DNA of 7,067 nt, from NCBI GenBank assembly GCA_021774995.1, contig JAJFIM010000514.1, positions 1-7,067 of the forward strand. Direction: 5' to 3'. Below, one piece after another: positions 5,170 through 7,067 of this stretch. Within the stretch, counting starts at the first letter, position 1; each line of letters opens with the position of its first letter. Source of the DNA: Alphaproteobacteria bacterium. GTDB taxonomy: Bacteria > Pseudomonadota > Alphaproteobacteria > SMXP01. Below the pieces are notes generated by a model that saw only the letters and a list, made by a program, of their open reading frames with translations, did not search any database and was not told where the DNA came from. Position numbers and translations under genes: made by a program.

Positions 5170-6654
5170 ATGGTTTCGTCTCCGGTTAAAAATGATGGGC
5201 TTTATATCGGTGGGGAGTGGGTAACACCTGCAACCCAGGAAAAAGAGGAGATCATCAATCCTGCAACGCAGGAAATAATCGGCTTGGCTCCTGTCGGGGG
5301 GATGAAAGAAGTTGATGCTGCTCTCAATGCGGCAAACGATGCATTTCGCAACGGGCCGTGGCCACGGTTGAGCGCAAAAGAACGCACCGCTAAAATGCAG
5401 GAATTCCATGACGCGTTGATGGCGCGCGCTGAAGATATACAGGAATTGATTATTGCTGAGGCCGGCGCGACGCGCATGTTGGCGCAAACTTTACAATTCT
5501 ATACGCCTATGGAGCATATGCAGTTCTTCATAGATGCTTCGTTGCAAAATCAGACGACATCTTTACCCGTTGAGATCACACCAAGTATGACGGGAGAAAA
5601 ATTGCTGGGTGGTGGCGTTACCGTACGCGAACCGGTCGGTGTTGTGTCAGCGATCACACCATACAATTTTCCCTACTTTATGAATATTTCAAAAATTGCA
5701 CCAGCCTTGGCGATGGGGAATACGGTGGTTTTAAAACCCTCTCCCTTTACGCCCTTTGAGGCTTTGATTATCGCGGAAGTGGCCGATGAAATCGGGTTGC
5801 CCCCTGGTGTCCTCAATGTGGTTACAGGGGGAGCGAATGTTGGGCGCGCGCTGACGGATGATGATCGTATCGATATGGTGACGTTTACCGGCTCGGACCT
5901 GGTCGGCGCTTCTATCATGGGACAATCCGCTCCGACATTGAAGCGTTTACTCCTTGAACTCGGCGGCAAGTCGGCACTGATCATTCGTCAGGATGCTAAT
6001 TTGCAACAGGCTGCGATATCGGGAATGATAGGCTTTACCTTGCATTGTGGCCAAGGGTGCGCATTGTCGACACGCCATATTGTGCACAATTCAATCCGCG
6101 AGGATTATGTCCAATTACTCTCTACTATGGTTCAACACGTGAAAATTGGTGATCCGTCTGACCTCCAAACAGGCATGGGGCCCTTGATTCGAGAATCACA
6201 AAGAGATCGTGTTGAACATTATGTGGGGATCGGTCTTGAAAGTGGGGCTGATTTAGTTATGGGGGGTAAGAGACCGGAAGGGCTGGAGAATGGATTTTTC
6301 TACGAACCCACTCTTTTCAATAATGTAGATAATTCATCGGCTCTTGCACAGGAAGAAGTATTCGGCCCTGTTGCCGTCGTGATGGGTTTTGACACGGATG
6401 AAGAAGCCATTCAATTGGCAAATGATTCCCGGTATGGTTTGGCAGGTGAGATTTATTCATCCGATGTTGGAACGGCCTATGAGATGGCATTACAAATACG
6501 AACGGGAATTGTTCATATTAATGGTGGCGCCGGAAAAATGAGTTCCTATGCACCCTATGGGGGATTTAAGCGCTCTGGAATTGGCCGGGAATACGGCTAT
6601 GAAGGTCTGGCTGCTTACACGGAATTGAAAACGATCACCTTTCATGCCGGGTGA
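5170..6654 (+). CDS. NAD(P)-dependent aldehyde dehydrogenase
   Basis: This complete 494-residue ALDH-superfamily enzyme oxidises an aldehyde to an acid with NAD(P)+ in the cytosol. Visible landmarks in order: LYIGGEWV at 11-18, TPYNFP with the oxyanion Asn166, VLKPSP with cofactor-binding Lys189, FTGS at 239-242, LELGGK with general-base Glu263, GQGC with nucleophile Cys297, EEVFGP at 395-400, and the C-terminal PYGGFKRSGIGRE at 462-474. All key residues are present, so it should be active. ATG 5170 has AGGA seven bases upstream. The 63-bp gap from the amidohydrolase contains no obvious terminator or promoter, and the two are likely one operon under the operator-bearing promoter. The N-x-GQxC context is His-Cys-Gly-Gln-Gly-Cys, slightly unusual but compatible. 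The substrate is unknown; an aldehyde released by side-chain or ring cleavage in the same pathway is inferred. Confidence 0.95.
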   Translation: MVSSPVKNDGLYIGGEWVTPATQEKEEIINPATQEIIGLAPVGGMKEVDAALNAANDAFRNGPWPRLSAKERTAKMQEFHDALMARAEDIQELIIAEAGATRMLAQTLQFYTPMEHMQFFIDASLQNQTTSLPVEITPSMTGEKLLGGGVTVREPVGVVSAITPYNFPYFMNISKIAPALAMGNTVVLKPSPFTPFEALIIAEVADEIGLPPGVLNVVTGGANVGRALTDDDRIDMVTFTGSDLVGASIMGQSAPTLKRLLLELGGKSALIIRQDANLQQAAISGMIGFTLHCGQGCALSTRHIVHNSIREDYVQLLSTMVQHVKIGDPSDLQTGMGPLIRESQRDRVEHYVGIGLESGADLVMGGKRPEGLENGFFYEPTLFNNVDNSSALAQEEVFGPVAVVMGFDTDEEAIQLANDSRYGLAGEIYSSDVGTAYEMALQIRTGIVHINGGAGKMSSYAPYGGFKRSGIGREYGYEGLAAYTELKTITFHAG

Positions 6655-6690
6655 GTCGATCGTCGATGACGCCAGAATAAAAACAAAATA

Positions 6691-7067
6691 TTACGAGACG
6701 CTTTGTTGTAGGCCACCTGCAATAAGAGCGGCAGCGGCACCACCATCGCAGCATAGGGAAGCGCCGGTAACATAACTGGCGCGGGGACTATTCAAAAAAA
6801 GCAGGGCGTCGGCCTGCTCTTGCGGAGTCGAATCGCGGCCCATCGGTTTGGGCATCATATCCAGAGCTTCCGGGACGGATTTCTTGAAGGCGTCTAACAT
6901 GGGCGTGTTCGTTATACCTGGGCATAAAGTATTGAGTCGCACGCCTTCAGCCATAATGCGCGAAGATTCCAGAGTAGTGTAGGCCACCAGGGCATGTTTG
7001 CTAAAGACATATGGATCGCCAATATCGTTAATATGAGTTTCGACCCAGCTTCTGCCTTCTTGAAAAG
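6691..7067 (-). CDS. Short-chain dehydrogenase/reductase, 3-alpha-hydroxysteroid-dehydrogenase-like, 5'-truncated
   Basis: The reading frame stays open to the window edge, so the 98-codon stretch starting at a GTG (6987) is only part of it; about 125 residues are visible and the N-terminal Rossmann half lies outside. Upstream of 6987 the frame reads INDIGDPYVFSKHALVAYT, which contains the catalytic Y-x3-K (Tyr codon 7011-7009, Lys codon 6999-6997). Downstream come GVRLNTLCPGITNTPM, the post-catalytic PG loop, then MGRDSTPQEQADALLFL, ASYVTGASLCCDGG and a short tail. The PMGR and ASYVTGA blocks resemble bacterial 3-alpha-hydroxysteroid dehydrogenase/carbonyl reductase and the related coniferyl-alcohol dehydrogenases. 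The role would be NAD(P)-linked oxidation of a hydroxyl group. It converges with the ALDH gene across 36 bp with no clear terminator. SDR is certain; the steroid specificity is only suggested by resemblance. Confidence 0.9.
   Translation of the reverse strand, partial: FQEGRSWVETHINDIGDPYVFSKHALVAYTTLESSRIMAEGVRLNTLCPGITNTPMLDAFKKSVPEALDMMPKPMGRDSTPQEQADALLFLNSPRASYVTGASLCCDGGAAAALIAGGLQQSVS

Noticed and set aside
5074..5487. 137-codon minus-strand frame across the amidohydrolase-ALDH junction
   Set aside because: It overlaps the conserved N-terminus of the ALDH, and its translation shows no recognisable domain.
6655..6690. TCGATCGTCGA symmetry between the convergent ALDH and SDR genes as a terminator
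   Set aside because: The stem is four bases with a three-base loop and no following U-run on either strand.

Overview
The window holds seven protein genes, two of them cut by the window edges, and no RNA gene, insertion sequence, CRISPR array or phage gene. Base composition is roughly balanced, gene density is bacterial, and most starts have Shine-Dalgarno-like sequences. The protein mix (thiolase-like protein type 1, Ltp2-like thiolase, DUF2889, single 3Fe-4S ferredoxin, Amidohydro_2 protein, ALDH, 3-alpha-HSD-type SDR) is typical of catabolic islands in Proteobacteria that degrade steroids, terpenoids or aromatics. An alpha- or marine gammaproteobacterium is my guess; the window does not settle it.

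Layout. 1-1235 (+): 3' part of a thiolase-like protein with an extra C-terminal domain. 1292-2482 (+): a second, Ltp2-like thiolase-family protein, probably in the same operon. 2513-2734 (-): a small 3Fe-4S ferredoxin of the kind that serves cytochrome P450s. 2879-3604 (-): a DUF2889 protein. 3790-5106 (+): a metal-dependent amidohydrolase/decarboxylase-family protein. 5170-6654 (+): an NAD(P)-dependent aldehyde dehydrogenase, probably co-transcribed with the amidohydrolase. 6691-7067 (-): C-terminal part of a short-chain dehydrogenase resembling 3-alpha-hydroxysteroid dehydrogenases.

How the genes may work together (inference): the SDR and a P450 fed by the ferredoxin would oxidise a hydrophobic alcohol or ring system. 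The two thiolase-fold proteins would act on CoA-activated side chains; the second resembles retro-aldolases more than true thiolases. The ALDH would oxidise a released aldehyde, and the amidohydrolase would hydrolyse or decarboxylate a ring-derived acid. The substrate cannot be read from the sequence.

The strongest non-coding signal is a near-identical 20-bp partly palindromic element (18 of 20 bases match). It occurs once upstream of the ferredoxin and once upstream of the amidohydrolase, in the same orientation relative to transcription, each time between plausible -35 and -10 boxes. It looks like the operator of one regulator controlling both transcription units. No regulator gene lies in the window.
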